Made by a program: the position numbers and the translations under genes. From assembly GCA_947441615.1 (NCBI GenBank), contig CANEUH010000013.1, positions 41,148 to 105,147 of the forward strand: DNA of 64,000 nucleotides, given 5' to 3'. Below the pieces are notes generated by a model, which saw nothing but the letters and a program-made list of their open reading frames with translations, made no database searches and was not told where the DNA came from. This DNA comes from Bacteriovoracaceae bacterium. Lineage in GTDB: Bacteria; Bdellovibrionota; Bacteriovoracia; Bacteriovoracales; Bacteriovoracaceae. The first letter of the stretch is position 1. Each line of letters starts with the position of its first letter. This document shows positions 1 through 9,389 of this stretch, in pieces.

Positions 1-1
1 T

Positions 2-373
2 TGCGATGCTCTCATGATCGCCAGAGGTGCTATTAGAAATCCATTTATTTTCCTGGAATCCCTTGATCCCACCTATGCTTCTCAAAAAAGATCTCAATTT
101 TTGGGAGAAGATTACTGGGAAGTCATTAAGCGCCTGCGTTTTTATTGTGAACAAACCTTTAAAGAAGAAAGAACCATCCTCGTTCAATTAAGAAAACTTA
201 TTGTCTGGTTTGCGGCTGGCTTTCCTCGTGCAGCTGCCTTCAGGTCTCAGATCTTTGGTTGCCAAGATTTAGAGGAATGTATGAAATTTGCCGAAGACTA
301 CTTCATCTCCTTAGAAAACTCACAAAAATTCATTAATTACGATGAGATATTCATGAGTTCTGGCCACGGCTAA
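2..373 (+). CDS. tRNA-dihydrouridine synthase, C-terminal fragment (cut by window edge)
   Basis: The 5' end lies outside the window; the frame is open from base 2. The first residues read CDALMIARGAIRNPFIF, which matches the segment of Dus flavoproteins just after the last TIM-barrel strand, where an Arg-Gly pair contacts the FMN phosphate. The rest is the helical C-terminal domain that binds tRNA. Dus enzymes reduce uridine to dihydrouridine in tRNA D-loops using FMN and NADPH. Which Dus subfamily this is cannot be told without the N-terminus. The catalytic Cys lies upstream and is not visible. Confidence 0.8.
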   Translation, partial: CDALMIARGAIRNPFIFLESLDPTYASQKRSQFLGEDYWEVIKRLRFYCEQTFKEERTILVQLRKLIVWFAAGFPRAAAFRSQIFGCQDLEECMKFAEDYFISLENSQKFINYDEIFMSSGHG

Positions 374-426
374 GAGTACATCCAAGAATTCACTTAAGTT
401 ATTTACTCACCTATCCGAAAATAGAA

Positions 427-2352
427 ATGATGAAATTTCTACTTCCACTCTTATTTATCCCCCTCTCTTTTGCTGGTTCTCCTCCGGACTGTAAGGAATT
501 GGGTGGTATTCTTCAGGGCTATGAGAAAGACCTCAATGGCAAGGCGATAAAAGACTGCTCTAAACTAAAAGCAGAAGATCTGATCGGAACTAGACCTATT
601 GTTAATAAAGATTACTTAAAAGATAAACTCTGCCTCGAGTCTGGGGCAATTGAAACTCAACTAGAAAGACTTAAGGCCGAACTCACTGTGATGGATGGGA
701 TAGATAAACTCAAAGCGACTCTTGAAGAAGAGAAGAAAAAAGCCCCGAACTCCAGAGCGGCCGGAATGAGTTTTGTTTCTAGTCTTAATACTGCTCAATC
801 ACTGGAACTTTTACTCAATACAAGAAATTCTAAAGATGAAACACTCGCTGAATTCTTAAAAAAAGAAGTGAAGGCGAAAGGAGATCTTGAGACAAAAATT
901 AAAGACTTCTGTAAAGACCTTGATAAAAAGGGAGTGAATGCCTGCAATCCTGAAGCGTTCAAACCTGGATCCGAGGCCACGACAGAACTTTTTAGTCTCC
1001 TTAGTTCTGCACCTAAAATTGATTCAGATCAAATTTCAAAATGGCAAAACATGCTCGCCATTAAAAGAAAAAATCAAGACCCTGAAGAAGCTCCCTACTC
1101 ATTTCACATTATGCAAACGGAACTTGCTTCCGCTTTTGAGGCGATTGATAGTAAAAAGATCATGACGAAGGAACATCTTAAAGCGATTTCTCGCCTAGAT
1201 GATTTTGAAAACAATCCCCCAGGACTCGGTTTTGTTGAAGACATCAATTCAATTAAAGATAAAAAGAAAACTAAATTGTTATCCGATAAACTTTTTCTAC
1301 TAATGGGAGACGCGAAGTCTCGTCAGCAATATGAAATGCAAAGTAAGCTCTCTGTTCTTTTTGACAACAATAAAGACAAACTAGGAGATATTCCTGAATG
1401 TGTCGGTGGAAGAAATTCATTCGATCAGGCAAAGATTTGTTTTGAGACAATGGTTAAAAAGAAAAATGATGTAGGAACCGCCGCTTTTGAGAGTCAACTT
1501 GATTCAATGAAAGCTTCCATGGACTTTATCAGTAAAATCTCCCTCGTTGAAACAACTTGCAAAGAAAAACTCAAAGCAACTGAACTACTCCCTGAAGAAT
1601 GCTACAGCTCTATGGTTAAAGATAAGGCGGATGTTCTAGACCAAATTCTCCAATTAAATATTCTAAAAGATAAAATTGGTTCCGAAAATATGGACCTCAT
1701 GACCTATAGGAATCTTGCTCTTAATAAATGGTATCAAAACTCTTCCTGTGGAAAAGTTCAGTCGGTGATGGATTTGTGTGATACCACCGATACTTCTGAG
1801 ACTATTTCAAAAACGGCTCTCATGACAATGAGTGACTCCATGAGTGTTGCCGTCATGTTTAACCCTAAACCAGAAGAAGAAGTTAATACGAAGGCCAAAG
1901 AACTCTGTGATAATGAGAAAAAGAAAAAAACGAAATCAGAAGAAAGATTATGTGAATTTTTTGACGACACCACACCGAATCTTGTGACTAAAAATGAAGA
2001 TAACACCGATGGTCCAGTGACGGCCCCAGATGGAGGGCACGCAGAAGCTAAAATCCGCGATGCCTGGCTTCAAGGTGGAGCAAATCTTCTCGCTCAAGGA
2101 CTCTCAAGTTATCTTCAACGAAATATGACCCCTCCACCAATGGTGAATCCATACCCTTTCAACTACGCTCCATACTCGGGTGGTAGTGGAATGGGGATAG
2201 CAGATTCCATTATGTTCAATGCTCGCTATCAAGGGGCCTATGGATTTTATATGCCTACCCAAGGACTTCCTCCGGGTCACGCCTTTCCAAGTAGCTCAAT
2301 GTCTGGCTATCAAGCTCTCTCAGGAAGTGGTAGTAAGTACTTTGGCCGCTAG
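427..2352 (+). CDS. secreted protein of unknown function, 641 aa
   Basis: I do not recognise the family. An N-terminal signal peptide is clear (MMKFLLPLLFIPLSFAG, likely cleaved near residue 17). The mature protein is Lys/Glu-rich and probably mainly helical, with scattered Cys residues (for example DLCDTTD and LCEFFDD) that could form disulfides. The last 90 residues change character to Gly/Ser/Pro/Tyr-rich low complexity. It lies 117 bp upstream of a giant lipoprotein gene on the same strand, so the two may act together at the cell surface. The start follows a weak ribosome binding site, and a second ATG comes immediately after it. Confidence 0.75.
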   Translation: MMKFLLPLLFIPLSFAGSPPDCKELGGILQGYEKDLNGKAIKDCSKLKAEDLIGTRPIVNKDYLKDKLCLESGAIETQLERLKAELTVMDGIDKLKATLEEEKKKAPNSRAAGMSFVSSLNTAQSLELLLNTRNSKDETLAEFLKKEVKAKGDLETKIKDFCKDLDKKGVNACNPEAFKPGSEATTELFSLLSSAPKIDSDQISKWQNMLAIKRKNQDPEEAPYSFHIMQTELASAFEAIDSKKIMTKEHLKAISRLDDFENNPPGLGFVEDINSIKDKKKTKLLSDKLFLLMGDAKSRQQYEMQSKLSVLFDNNKDKLGDIPECVGGRNSFDQAKICFETMVKKKNDVGTAAFESQLDSMKASMDFISKISLVETTCKEKLKATELLPEECYSSMVKDKADVLDQILQLNILKDKIGSENMDLMTYRNLALNKWYQNSSCGKVQSVMDLCDTTDTSETISKTALMTMSDSMSVAVMFNPKPEEEVNTKAKELCDNEKKKKTKSEERLCEFFDDTTPNLVTKNEDNTDGPVTAPDGGHAEAKIRDAWLQGGANLLAQGLSSYLQRNMTPPPMVNPYPFNYAPYSGGSGMGIADSIMFNARYQGAYGFYMPTQGLPPGHAFPSSSMSGYQALSGSGSKYFGR

Positions 2353-2508
2353 AATGGCATAAATTGTTGCCAAAGAGCCTGACAGCCTTCATCGGTCTTC
2401 TTGTTTTTCTCATCACTTAAAATGATTCGGTAAAATTTTCCCCACCTAAGCTAAAATAAAGCTAACAGCATGAAAGTCCGAAAAAGTAGATGGGAGATTA
2501 CCATTATC

Positions 2509-5500
2509 ATGGATGTAAGGTACCTCGTTTTAATTTTATTTTTTCTCACGTCTTGTATGCCGTCACCCAATGTGACGACAGGAGATCTATCTAGTTCACA
2601 AACAACGAGTGGAACAACTTCTGGCGGAGCAACCCCTACAGCATCACTTCCAGCAAATTTATCTTGGAACTATCTTGGGCAAGTCACTTCCACAATTACT
2701 GTGAATGTTTCAAATTTAAACAATGCCTATGTCGTTGGTGCTCCTGTTGATCAATATCTTTCAGACTCACTACAATTTTCTAACGTCGACTATTGCCTTG
2801 TGAGTTCATATTCCATTAACGGAGTCCCTCATGAATTGAGATCAAGGATCGTGCCGATTTCCTACTACGACTTTAAAGCAAAAAGAACAATTAGAAACTT
2901 GAGAGTTGATTTTCAAGATGTCTCAAACTCAAGCTCCATCTGTAACAAAACGGCAAGAATTCTTGATCCAACAACAGGCGTTTACATTAATGATCCATCG
3001 ACTCCCGTATCTTCAAATAAATTTTATAATCCTTCACTCTTATGCCCTTCATGCTCCTTCATGCTTACTTCAACGAGGAATAGAATATTTAAAGTCGTAA
3101 GCTCAACTAACATGGATGAAGTGCCTTCAAATTATCTCAATACGTTTGCACTCAATCTTCAAGTTGATCCAAACTATTCAGCTTCCTCTACAGCTGGAAC
3201 TTGTACAAATAACGATTGCCGGGCAAAGGGATTTGACTGCTGTCTAGAAAATCAATGTGTAAAAGATGGTTCTCAAAAGCCAGCGGCCTCAATGACTTAC
3301 GCTTCTCTTTTACAAACCGCAGAGGAAGAGCGGCTTCAAAACCCACTCGCCTATCTGAATTATCCACAGCTCTACTATATTTGCGGCATTAATGTACCAA
3401 CAACAGGTGGTTCATCATCTGGAAGTTCTGGTGGGGTAACAAGCTATGACCCAGCTTTCTTACAATTAAAAAAAGATTATCAATGTATAGAGCATATTAA
3501 GGCCCAATCCACACTGATTCCATTTCATAATCAAATTTTGACGACGACCTTTACGGGAACGACTGATTGCTTAACATCAAACTCTGAAGCGGCCCAAACT
3601 TTTTATTACCAAACAGTCTTTAAAAGAATGTACGAAACTTGTGGCTGTAATCGAACAAACCTTACAGACATGATTTCGAATTGCCCAAATTATGAATACA
3701 CAGTTACAACAAAAGATTCATTGGGTCAGCCCATCAGAATTGACTGCTACACTCCTCCATCGAATGCGAATGTGATTCCTTTACAACAAACGGTTTCAGT
3801 TCCTAGTCGTTCTGTCCCTCATCGTTTCTTTGATATAAATGGAATTGAAAGAAATCCAAACGAAGGAATTGAGCAAGAGGGCGATAGTTTTGATTACCTT
3901 GATGATGGAAAAGTTCTTCCAAACCAACAAAACTTTAGCATGAATGCAATCCTTGGTCAGATAAGCATTGGACTGGATAAAGCTCTTCCCGCAAAATCAA
4001 TTAATGTTGATCTTGATCAAGTCTACGTCATCTCTACCACTTCTGGTTACTACACTCCATGCCCAAGTTGTGCTAAAGATTCTTGGATAAGTTCGTTCTC
4101 AGCTTTTCCCTCATCTGCCACAGGTGTTGGCCTTCAAGCGATAGGACACACCACTGAAAGAGATATTTTTTCCACCAATACGACTGGTGGAAATTATGAA
4201 GATACTATTTTTGGCAGGGCCTGCTGGATTCCACCAACAATGATCCCTTTCTCTCATGATTTGAAATCGACTGTGACCGATCAAAGAAGAAATCGCCTTC
4301 AAACTCAAGCGGCACTCTTTAGTAATGGATACCAAAGAGACTGGTTTGGATTTAATAAGGGGGCCTTGATTGGCTCATTTGATGGGGTTACTTGGTTTGC
4401 CATTGGTAAAGGAAGAATCGTAAGATCCACATCTAAAAAATTATTTCTCGCTATCAATGCCCCATTTGCAGATCTCGCTTCTCCAACTCTTCATGCTGTC
4501 CGAGTCCAGGCCTATGACGGTATAACTCAAGCTGCTCAGGTTGATTACGATCCTCAATATCATCAAAATCACCCATACCAAAATGAGGCAGGAAATTGTC
4601 AGAAGTTTCACATGTGTAACACTGATACAGACTGTGTAACAAAGCTTGGTTGGGAATATGCTTGTGCAGATGTCAAAGACCTAAGAACGAACTGGCCAGA
4701 ATTTGATGCCAATGGAAATGAGAAGGCCAATATCTCAAACGTCCAGGGTCTTGACCAAATTCTTCAACAGAAAAAATTCCCCTCTTCATCAAGTAAGCGC
4801 TGTGTATATAGAGGAGCTGGGGCCATTTGTCACACGGACTCCGGTTCAATCCTTGTGACCGAAACAAATAAGAAAAAGCTTTTAACCTGCGGCCCGAACT
4901 TTTACTGCGCGGGTGTGGGAACATCGACTCATAATAACAAAATCTCGCGTTTTGCTGCTCCTCTTGAAGAAATCCCAGTTGCAAGAAATCACTTCTTTGG
5001 TAAGGACGCGAACATTTTGGGTCGCCCTCTAGATTATTTAGGATCATCAACTCTACTTAGCTCCATTCAGGCAACGATTAAAAATAATGTCTTGGCCTTT
5101 GAATCCACTCTCTCAAGTGCCGCAGGGATTTGTCAGCCAGGAAAAAATCTTCCGACGCTCTCAAACGAATCAACACTTAATAACCCATTTAATCAGCACA
5201 AGACTGGGGACACTCTGAAGCGGTCTGATTACATAAGCCAAATTGGAAGCTGTAACGCTGGGCTATTTACTATTAATAGGCACTCGTCTTGTCCAGTCAT
5301 TGGTAGCGACGGTAATTACTCAATCTATTTTGCTGGAGTGACTCCAACCTATTCTCAAGATGCTACGGCCCAGAACTCTTGTGGTCTTGAGTCACTTCAC
5401 TCATCACTTAACTCAACATCAATCTTAACTTTACCGCCGGATAGTTTAAAAAATTATTCTCCATTTAGAAATATCGAAGCAAAACCTCTAAACTCTCAAA

Positions 5501-7680
5501 TCATTATGGATCCAACTCTCGCCCGGGATGCTTGCTTTAGAAGGGCCGGGGCTGTTTGTCATACTGATCTCGATTGTTCACCTAATAAGATGCATGCCAC
5601 CCAAGTAGACTTTTTCGACACACCTTTCTTTGGAAACGAAGCTGAAAAAAGTTACTGGAGTGAGTACTTAGTCTGTGGTCAGACCGATCCAAAACCATTT
5701 CCATCGACATCGGATGAATACAGAAATTACGATATGGGAAAAAACCGATGCTGCCGAGAAATTGGAAAGGATCTAACGACCTACACTGCTGACATACCAA
5801 CGGACACATTTGTCAATTCAACAAAACCTTACGACCCAATATCTGCGGGTCTAAAAATGTCCATTCAAACAGGAACGATTCCATACGATGAGAAACGTTA
5901 CTCTCGACTAGCATCAGTTGAAGGAATTGGATCGTCGGCATCAAGACCTATTTTGACTTCCAACATTGACCGGACCACCAACATGCTAATGGCACCTAAG
6001 AATATTTCCACACCTGGACAGTGGAAAACACTTGTGGAAGCAAATTCAGAAAGCTGCTGCGGTGGTGGATGGGTAAGAAAATTTAATGACGGCTCGACTG
6101 ATTGGTCGAAGAGAGATCGCCTCGTTTTAGATGTAAATAACTTTAAATGTATTAACTCCAGAACTCCTCTCATCACAGACCCAGAAATTTTTAATCTTCT
6201 TGGAACTGGTGACTTTGCAGCGAATGTGGTCACGGCTCTCGTAGGCCAAGACTATGGAGATTACTGTAAAGATATCACAGGAGCATTCGGGGCCTGCGCT
6301 CAATTTACAATCTCAGATAACTTTAATGATATTCAGCCAGGGACACCAACATCGTACTCTGCTTCAACTGAGATTAATACTATCTCTCCAGCATATGGAG
6401 CAAATCCAGATTTCTTCTTTCAACCTCGATCGGCAGATGGAAACTCAAGCACGATTGTTAACACTAGTTTAAATTACACCACGACTCCTACGGCGAGAAC
6501 CAATATCTCTATTATTCTTCCTAGCTTTGTATCTACACGATTTGATTCTGTTTATGCTGGTATAGCAAATGGATCTGGTAATTCTAACTTTAAAATAGAG
6601 TTTACGACTTCAACTTTAGTCACCTTAGAATGTAAAAAGGATAGCTCCTATCAGCCTTCATCATTTAATGAATCCTCACTTCCGGCCACCTTTACAGGGT
6701 GTACTAGTGGCAGTTGTTGCCGTTACTCCTTTAACGATGCAACTAGAGTTTTAAAAGTTGGTCTTAATAGTGTTGCTTGGAACGATGCTAATTTTAATGA
6801 TAAAAATATTGGACTCAAGATTACTGGGAATTACGTCAGGCACCCAGGTGCCGCCCCACACGGAACTTATGCTGCAACAATTAAAAGAAGCAAACCTGGC
6901 TCATCTTCTTATTACTTAAGGAGACTTGGTAGGCTCGAGCTTTCAGGAATTCCACAAATAACTTTTGAAGAAATGTATTGTAACGACCACACTAATAAAG
7001 TGCTTCCAGGAATATTTAAGCCTTCAGTTAAGATGCTCTCTGATTTTCAAGATAACTCGTTCTCTTGGCTTCAGACTTATTCAAGTAATACGCTATCTGG
7101 CTCGACCATGACCACAAGTACAGTATCTAAGCGCTTCACTAACCACCTAGGTCTTCAGCATGAACCTATTTTTTCCCAAAATGATTTCAAGTGTTGCGCC
7201 CCACTTGGGAAAACTGTCACAGACCAAACTCGGTGCTGCTCAGGTTTTGGACTTCAAATAGGACAAAGTAACAATAGAACTTGCGCCTTACCGAATGGAG
7301 CGAACCTTATGGTTTATTTTAACCGATTCGTTTCAAATGAAGGTGTAGGTAGTGACAAGCCAGGTGGCGGACTCACCGAAGCTGATTTTGAAGTCTTAAC
7401 AGGTGAGCCAAAACTTGCCTCTACCGTTACCAACAAGATCCGCGCCCTAGGAGAAGCTTATTGTATCTCTGGGAAAGTAAGGCAAGGTGGGGCCTTTGGT
7501 GCTTTCACCATTCAGCCGCAAGGATCTCAAACGAATCTCACTCAAACGAATTATGGTATCATTGATTCAATCCAAGATATTGGTCAAAACTCAAATGCTG
7601 GGGCGACTCTCCAAACTGGTTACCCTGCCTTCAGTGATGGCTACCGTTGGAATCACCACCTTTACTGCGATGATGATTAA
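2509..7680 (+). CDS. giant Cys-rich lipoprotein, about 1,723 aa
   Basis: I do not recognise the whole protein. I place the start at the internal ATG at 2509, because GGGAG lies about 12 bp upstream and the product then begins MDVRYLVLILFFLTSC, a typical lipoprotein signal with lipobox LTSC. The frame is also open from an ATG at 2470, which has no obvious ribosome binding site. A Ser/Thr/Gly linker follows the acylated Cys. The long extracytoplasmic part has repeated Cys motifs (CNTDTDC, GAICHTD, GAVCHTDLDC, FDCCLENQC, TRCCSGFG) resembling small disulfide-knot modules spread along the chain. It is probably an outer-membrane-anchored surface protein; a role in adhesion or prey contact would be a guess. 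It ends 9 bp before the thioesterase gene. Confidence 0.75.
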   Translation: MDVRYLVLILFFLTSCMPSPNVTTGDLSSSQTTSGTTSGGATPTASLPANLSWNYLGQVTSTITVNVSNLNNAYVVGAPVDQYLSDSLQFSNVDYCLVSSYSINGVPHELRSRIVPISYYDFKAKRTIRNLRVDFQDVSNSSSICNKTARILDPTTGVYINDPSTPVSSNKFYNPSLLCPSCSFMLTSTRNRIFKVVSSTNMDEVPSNYLNTFALNLQVDPNYSASSTAGTCTNNDCRAKGFDCCLENQCVKDGSQKPAASMTYASLLQTAEEERLQNPLAYLNYPQLYYICGINVPTTGGSSSGSSGGVTSYDPAFLQLKKDYQCIEHIKAQSTLIPFHNQILTTTFTGTTDCLTSNSEAAQTFYYQTVFKRMYETCGCNRTNLTDMISNCPNYEYTVTTKDSLGQPIRIDCYTPPSNANVIPLQQTVSVPSRSVPHRFFDINGIERNPNEGIEQEGDSFDYLDDGKVLPNQQNFSMNAILGQISIGLDKALPAKSINVDLDQVYVISTTSGYYTPCPSCAKDSWISSFSAFPSSATGVGLQAIGHTTERDIFSTNTTGGNYEDTIFGRACWIPPTMIPFSHDLKSTVTDQRRNRLQTQAALFSNGYQRDWFGFNKGALIGSFDGVTWFAIGKGRIVRSTSKKLFLAINAPFADLASPTLHAVRVQAYDGITQAAQVDYDPQYHQNHPYQNEAGNCQKFHMCNTDTDCVTKLGWEYACADVKDLRTNWPEFDANGNEKANISNVQGLDQILQQKKFPSSSSKRCVYRGAGAICHTDSGSILVTETNKKKLLTCGPNFYCAGVGTSTHNNKISRFAAPLEEIPVARNHFFGKDANILGRPLDYLGSSTLLSSIQATIKNNVLAFESTLSSAAGICQPGKNLPTLSNESTLNNPFNQHKTGDTLKRSDYISQIGSCNAGLFTINRHSSCPVIGSDGNYSIYFAGVTPTYSQDATAQNSCGLESLHSSLNSTSILTLPPDSLKNYSPFRNIEAKPLNSQIIMDPTLARDACFRRAGAVCHTDLDCSPNKMHATQVDFFDTPFFGNEAEKSYWSEYLVCGQTDPKPFPSTSDEYRNYDMGKNRCCREIGKDLTTYTADIPTDTFVNSTKPYDPISAGLKMSIQTGTIPYDEKRYSRLASVEGIGSSASRPILTSNIDRTTNMLMAPKNISTPGQWKTLVEANSESCCGGGWVRKFNDGSTDWSKRDRLVLDVNNFKCINSRTPLITDPEIFNLLGTGDFAANVVTALVGQDYGDYCKDITGAFGACAQFTISDNFNDIQPGTPTSYSASTEINTISPAYGANPDFFFQPRSADGNSSTIVNTSLNYTTTPTARTNISIILPSFVSTRFDSVYAGIANGSGNSNFKIEFTTSTLVTLECKKDSSYQPSSFNESSLPATFTGCTSGSCCRYSFNDATRVLKVGLNSVAWNDANFNDKNIGLKITGNYVRHPGAAPHGTYAATIKRSKPGSSSYYLRRLGRLELSGIPQITFEEMYCNDHTNKVLPGIFKPSVKMLSDFQDNSFSWLQTYSSNTLSGSTMTTSTVSKRFTNHLGLQHEPIFSQNDFKCCAPLGKTVTDQTRCCSGFGLQIGQSNNRTCALPNGANLMVYFNRFVSNEGVGSDKPGGGLTEADFEVLTGEPKLASTVTNKIRALGEAYCISGKVRQGGAFGAFTIQPQGSQTNLTQTNYGIIDSIQDIGQNSNAGATLQTGYPAFSDGYRWNHHLYCDDD

Positions 7681-7689
7681 CAGGAACAT

Positions 7690-8178
7690 ATGACAAAATC
7701 ACCAAAGACTCCTTCTGAATCTGCTGTTGAAATGAGAGAGATGGTCATGCCCAATCACACCAATCCTCAAAATACGGTGTTCGGGGGAACTGTGATGAGC
7801 TGGATTGATATCGCCGCTGCCATGGTGGCAGCTAGACACTGTGGTAAACCTGTTGTGACGGCCCATATTGATGATATTGATTTTATCGCCCCCATTAAAG
7901 TGGGGTACCATGTGCTCATCCAAGCTTCACTAAATTACGTCGGAAAGACCTCGATGATTGTGGGAGTAAAAGTCACTTCAGAAAATCCCTATACAGGTGA
8001 AGTAAGAACAACGACTAAGGCCTATTTAACTTTTGTTGCCCTTGATGACCTTGGTAAACCCATCGAAGTGCCAGGCCTCAAAGTTGAGACTGAGGATGAA
8101 ATTCGAAGATTCGAAAATGCTAAAAAACGCGTTCAGATGAAAAAAGATGTAAGAAATACGCTAGAGAATAAAAAATAA
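7690..8178 (+). CDS. acyl-CoA thioesterase, hotdog fold
   Basis: Hydrolyses acyl-CoA thioesters in the cytoplasm. This is a single hotdog domain of 162 aa, the usual length for the YciA/BFIT-like branch. The signature MPNHTNPQNTVFGGTVMSWID is near the N-terminus: the Asn and the FGG turn precede the long helix carrying the Asp (SWID) used in this family. VTAHIDDIDFIAPI is the following strand that builds the CoA pocket. The C-terminal 25 residues are charged and helical. AGGA lies 5 bp before the ATG. The substrate chain length cannot be read from sequence. Confidence 0.85.
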   Translation: MTKSPKTPSESAVEMREMVMPNHTNPQNTVFGGTVMSWIDIAAAMVAARHCGKPVVTAHIDDIDFIAPIKVGYHVLIQASLNYVGKTSMIVGVKVTSENPYTGEVRTTTKAYLTFVALDDLGKPIEVPGLKVETEDEIRRFENAKKRVQMKKDVRNTLENKK

Positions 8179-8182
8179 AATT

Positions 8183-8587
8183 TTAATTTTTATCGCACTC
8201 TACGAGTTTTTTGGCAAAATCCTCTTCCTCCCAAGGCTTGATGATATAATTACTAATTCCAGCTTTAACTGCATCTAATAGTGTCGTAATTTCAGATTTG
8301 GAAGTAATCATTAAAACAGGGAGATTTTTTTTACCAAGCTCTTTCCTGATTCCTGTAACTAAATCTATGCCACTTCCATCCTTCATCATCATATCAGAAA
8401 GCACATATTGAATTGGGTTGGAAGATTCCAATTCAACGATTTTTTTCAAGGCTTCATTTCCAGAAGACGCAAAAGTAATCTTTTGTACTCCAAAAGCTTT
8501 TAACTGGTCAGAGACCATAACTCTCATGCTTTCATAATCATCAACGACCAGAAAATGTTTTGAAATTAAAGAAGCAGGAATATTCAT
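8183..8587 (-). CDS. single-domain response regulator (CheY-like receiver)
   Basis: A stand-alone receiver domain of 134 aa with no output domain. The acidic pair is in LVVDDYES, the phospho-acceptor Asp is in VLSDMMMKDGSG, the conserved Thr is in MITSKSE and the conserved Lys is in IIKPWEE, so all residues for phosphotransfer are present. It would act as a phosphate shuttle or bind a target directly. It lies 8 bp downstream of a small unknown gene on the same strand and is probably cotranscribed with it. No histidine kinase is adjacent. Confidence 0.88.
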   Translation of the reverse strand: MNIPASLISKHFLVVDDYESMRVMVSDQLKAFGVQKITFASSGNEALKKIVELESSNPIQYVLSDMMMKDGSGIDLVTGIRKELGKKNLPVLMITSKSEITTLLDAVKAGISNYIIKPWEEEDFAKKLVECDKN

Positions 8588-8595
8588 TTAATACC

Positions 8596-9018
8596 TCACT
8601 CATCCTTGGGAACGACAAACTCGACTTCATCCTCTTTGATGACAGTCTTAACCTTTTTATAAAATTCTTTTATATCTTTCACAAGCTGAACTGAAAGCTT
8701 AGGAGTATAAAAGTGTAGATTTAATTTTTGAAACTTCTTAATGACGTCGTCATTATAGGTTCCATCTTTTTCAATCAGAAGACAGGGCATAGTCATTTCA
8801 CTGGATAAGTTGTTCTCAGTTAAAAAACTAAGCGCCAATTTCGCATCTGAAAACACAACAACTGCCTTACCAAGCTGCTTCGCCCCTTGGTCTATTTCGT
8901 CAGGATTATCCGTTTTATAGACATGCTTTTTTTGGCCTTTAATAAAATCATAGAGCTTTGTTGTTTCTGTGTTCAATGCCCCAACAAAATAAAAAAGGCC
9001 TTCAATTGGCTTTCCCAT
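8596..9018 (-). CDS. hypothetical protein, 140 aa, possibly a degenerate receiver-like domain
   Basis: Not recognised with confidence. The 140-residue sequence alternates short hydrophobic strands and charged helices (GLFYFVGAL, KAVVVFSDAKLAL, PCLLIEKDG, HFYTPKL), as in a flavodoxin or receiver fold, but it lacks the acidic pair and phospho-acceptor Asp. The C-terminus is acidic (EDEVEFVVPKDE). It is immediately upstream of the CheY-like gene on the same strand, so it may modulate or read that protein. The strand pattern is seen; the fold assignment is inference. Confidence 0.55.
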   Translation of the reverse strand: MGKPIEGLFYFVGALNTETTKLYDFIKGQKKHVYKTDNPDEIDQGAKQLGKAVVVFSDAKLALSFLTENNLSSEMTMPCLLIEKDGTYNDDVIKKFQKLNLHFYTPKLSVQLVKDIKEFYKKVKTVIKEDEVEFVVPKDE

Positions 9019-9141
9019 CGGAATATCCTCTCAATAATTTCAGGACTTATTCTACCTCGACTCTAAACCAACCGGGAAAAATATTTTTTTCCCATAAATG
9101 AGACTCGCGAAGCATTAAAACTGAGAAATTTAATATTTAGA

Positions 9142-9171
9142 AAAATAAAAAGCCCCCATTCGGAGGCTTTA
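9142..9171 (-). terminator. Rho-independent terminator, minus strand
   Basis: On the minus strand a 6-bp AAAGCC/GGCTTT stem, extended by two C-G pairs past one mismatch, is followed by TTTATTTTT. No gene ends just upstream of it on that strand, so it implies a transcript coming from the 9.17-9.29 kb intergenic stretch (see the ncRNA entry). Confidence 0.65.
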
Positions 9172-9285
9172 GTGTGTGTGCAGGATATTAAAGCTGTAAA
9201 TCATTTAAGCTGTTAATAAATCTATTAAACCCGTCAATCCAACGACTCGTCAAATTTAAAATACCATATCTAGTATTTTAAATTG
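9150..9285 (-). ncRNA. candidate small RNA, about 130 nt, minus strand
   Basis: This gene-free stretch carries, in order on the minus strand, a possible promoter (TTGAAA at 9310-9315 and TAATAT at 9288-9293, 16-bp spacer), a perfect 12-bp inverted repeat with an 8-nt loop (arms 9253-9264 and 9273-9284), about 80 nt without an ORF, and the terminator at 9142-9171. A strong terminator at 9340-9365 separates it from the gene upstream. The elements are seen; that they form an RNA gene is inference. No known RNA family is recognised. Confidence 0.35.
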
Positions 9286-9339
9286 TCATATTAATGACGG
9301 TCTTTGTGTTTTCAAAAGGTTTACTTGGTGCAAAAATAC

Positions 9340-9365
9340 AAAGGGGCCCCTAAAAGGGCCCCTTT
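9340..9365 (-). terminator. strong hairpin terminator downstream of the small basic protein gene
   Basis: A perfect 10-bp stem (AAAGGGGCCC, 6-nt loop, GGGCCCCTTT) followed on the minus strand by GTATTTTTG. It lies 25 bp past the stop codon of the 38-residue basic protein and would end that transcript. Confidence 0.7.
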
Positions 9366-9389
9366 GCTATCACTTAATAAAAATTAGGA

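Noticed and set aside
4673..5050. Long open frame antisense to the giant lipoprotein gene
   Set aside because: It lies wholly inside the 1,723-aa gene, has no ribosome binding site and no recognisable motif; several similar antisense frames occur there by chance.
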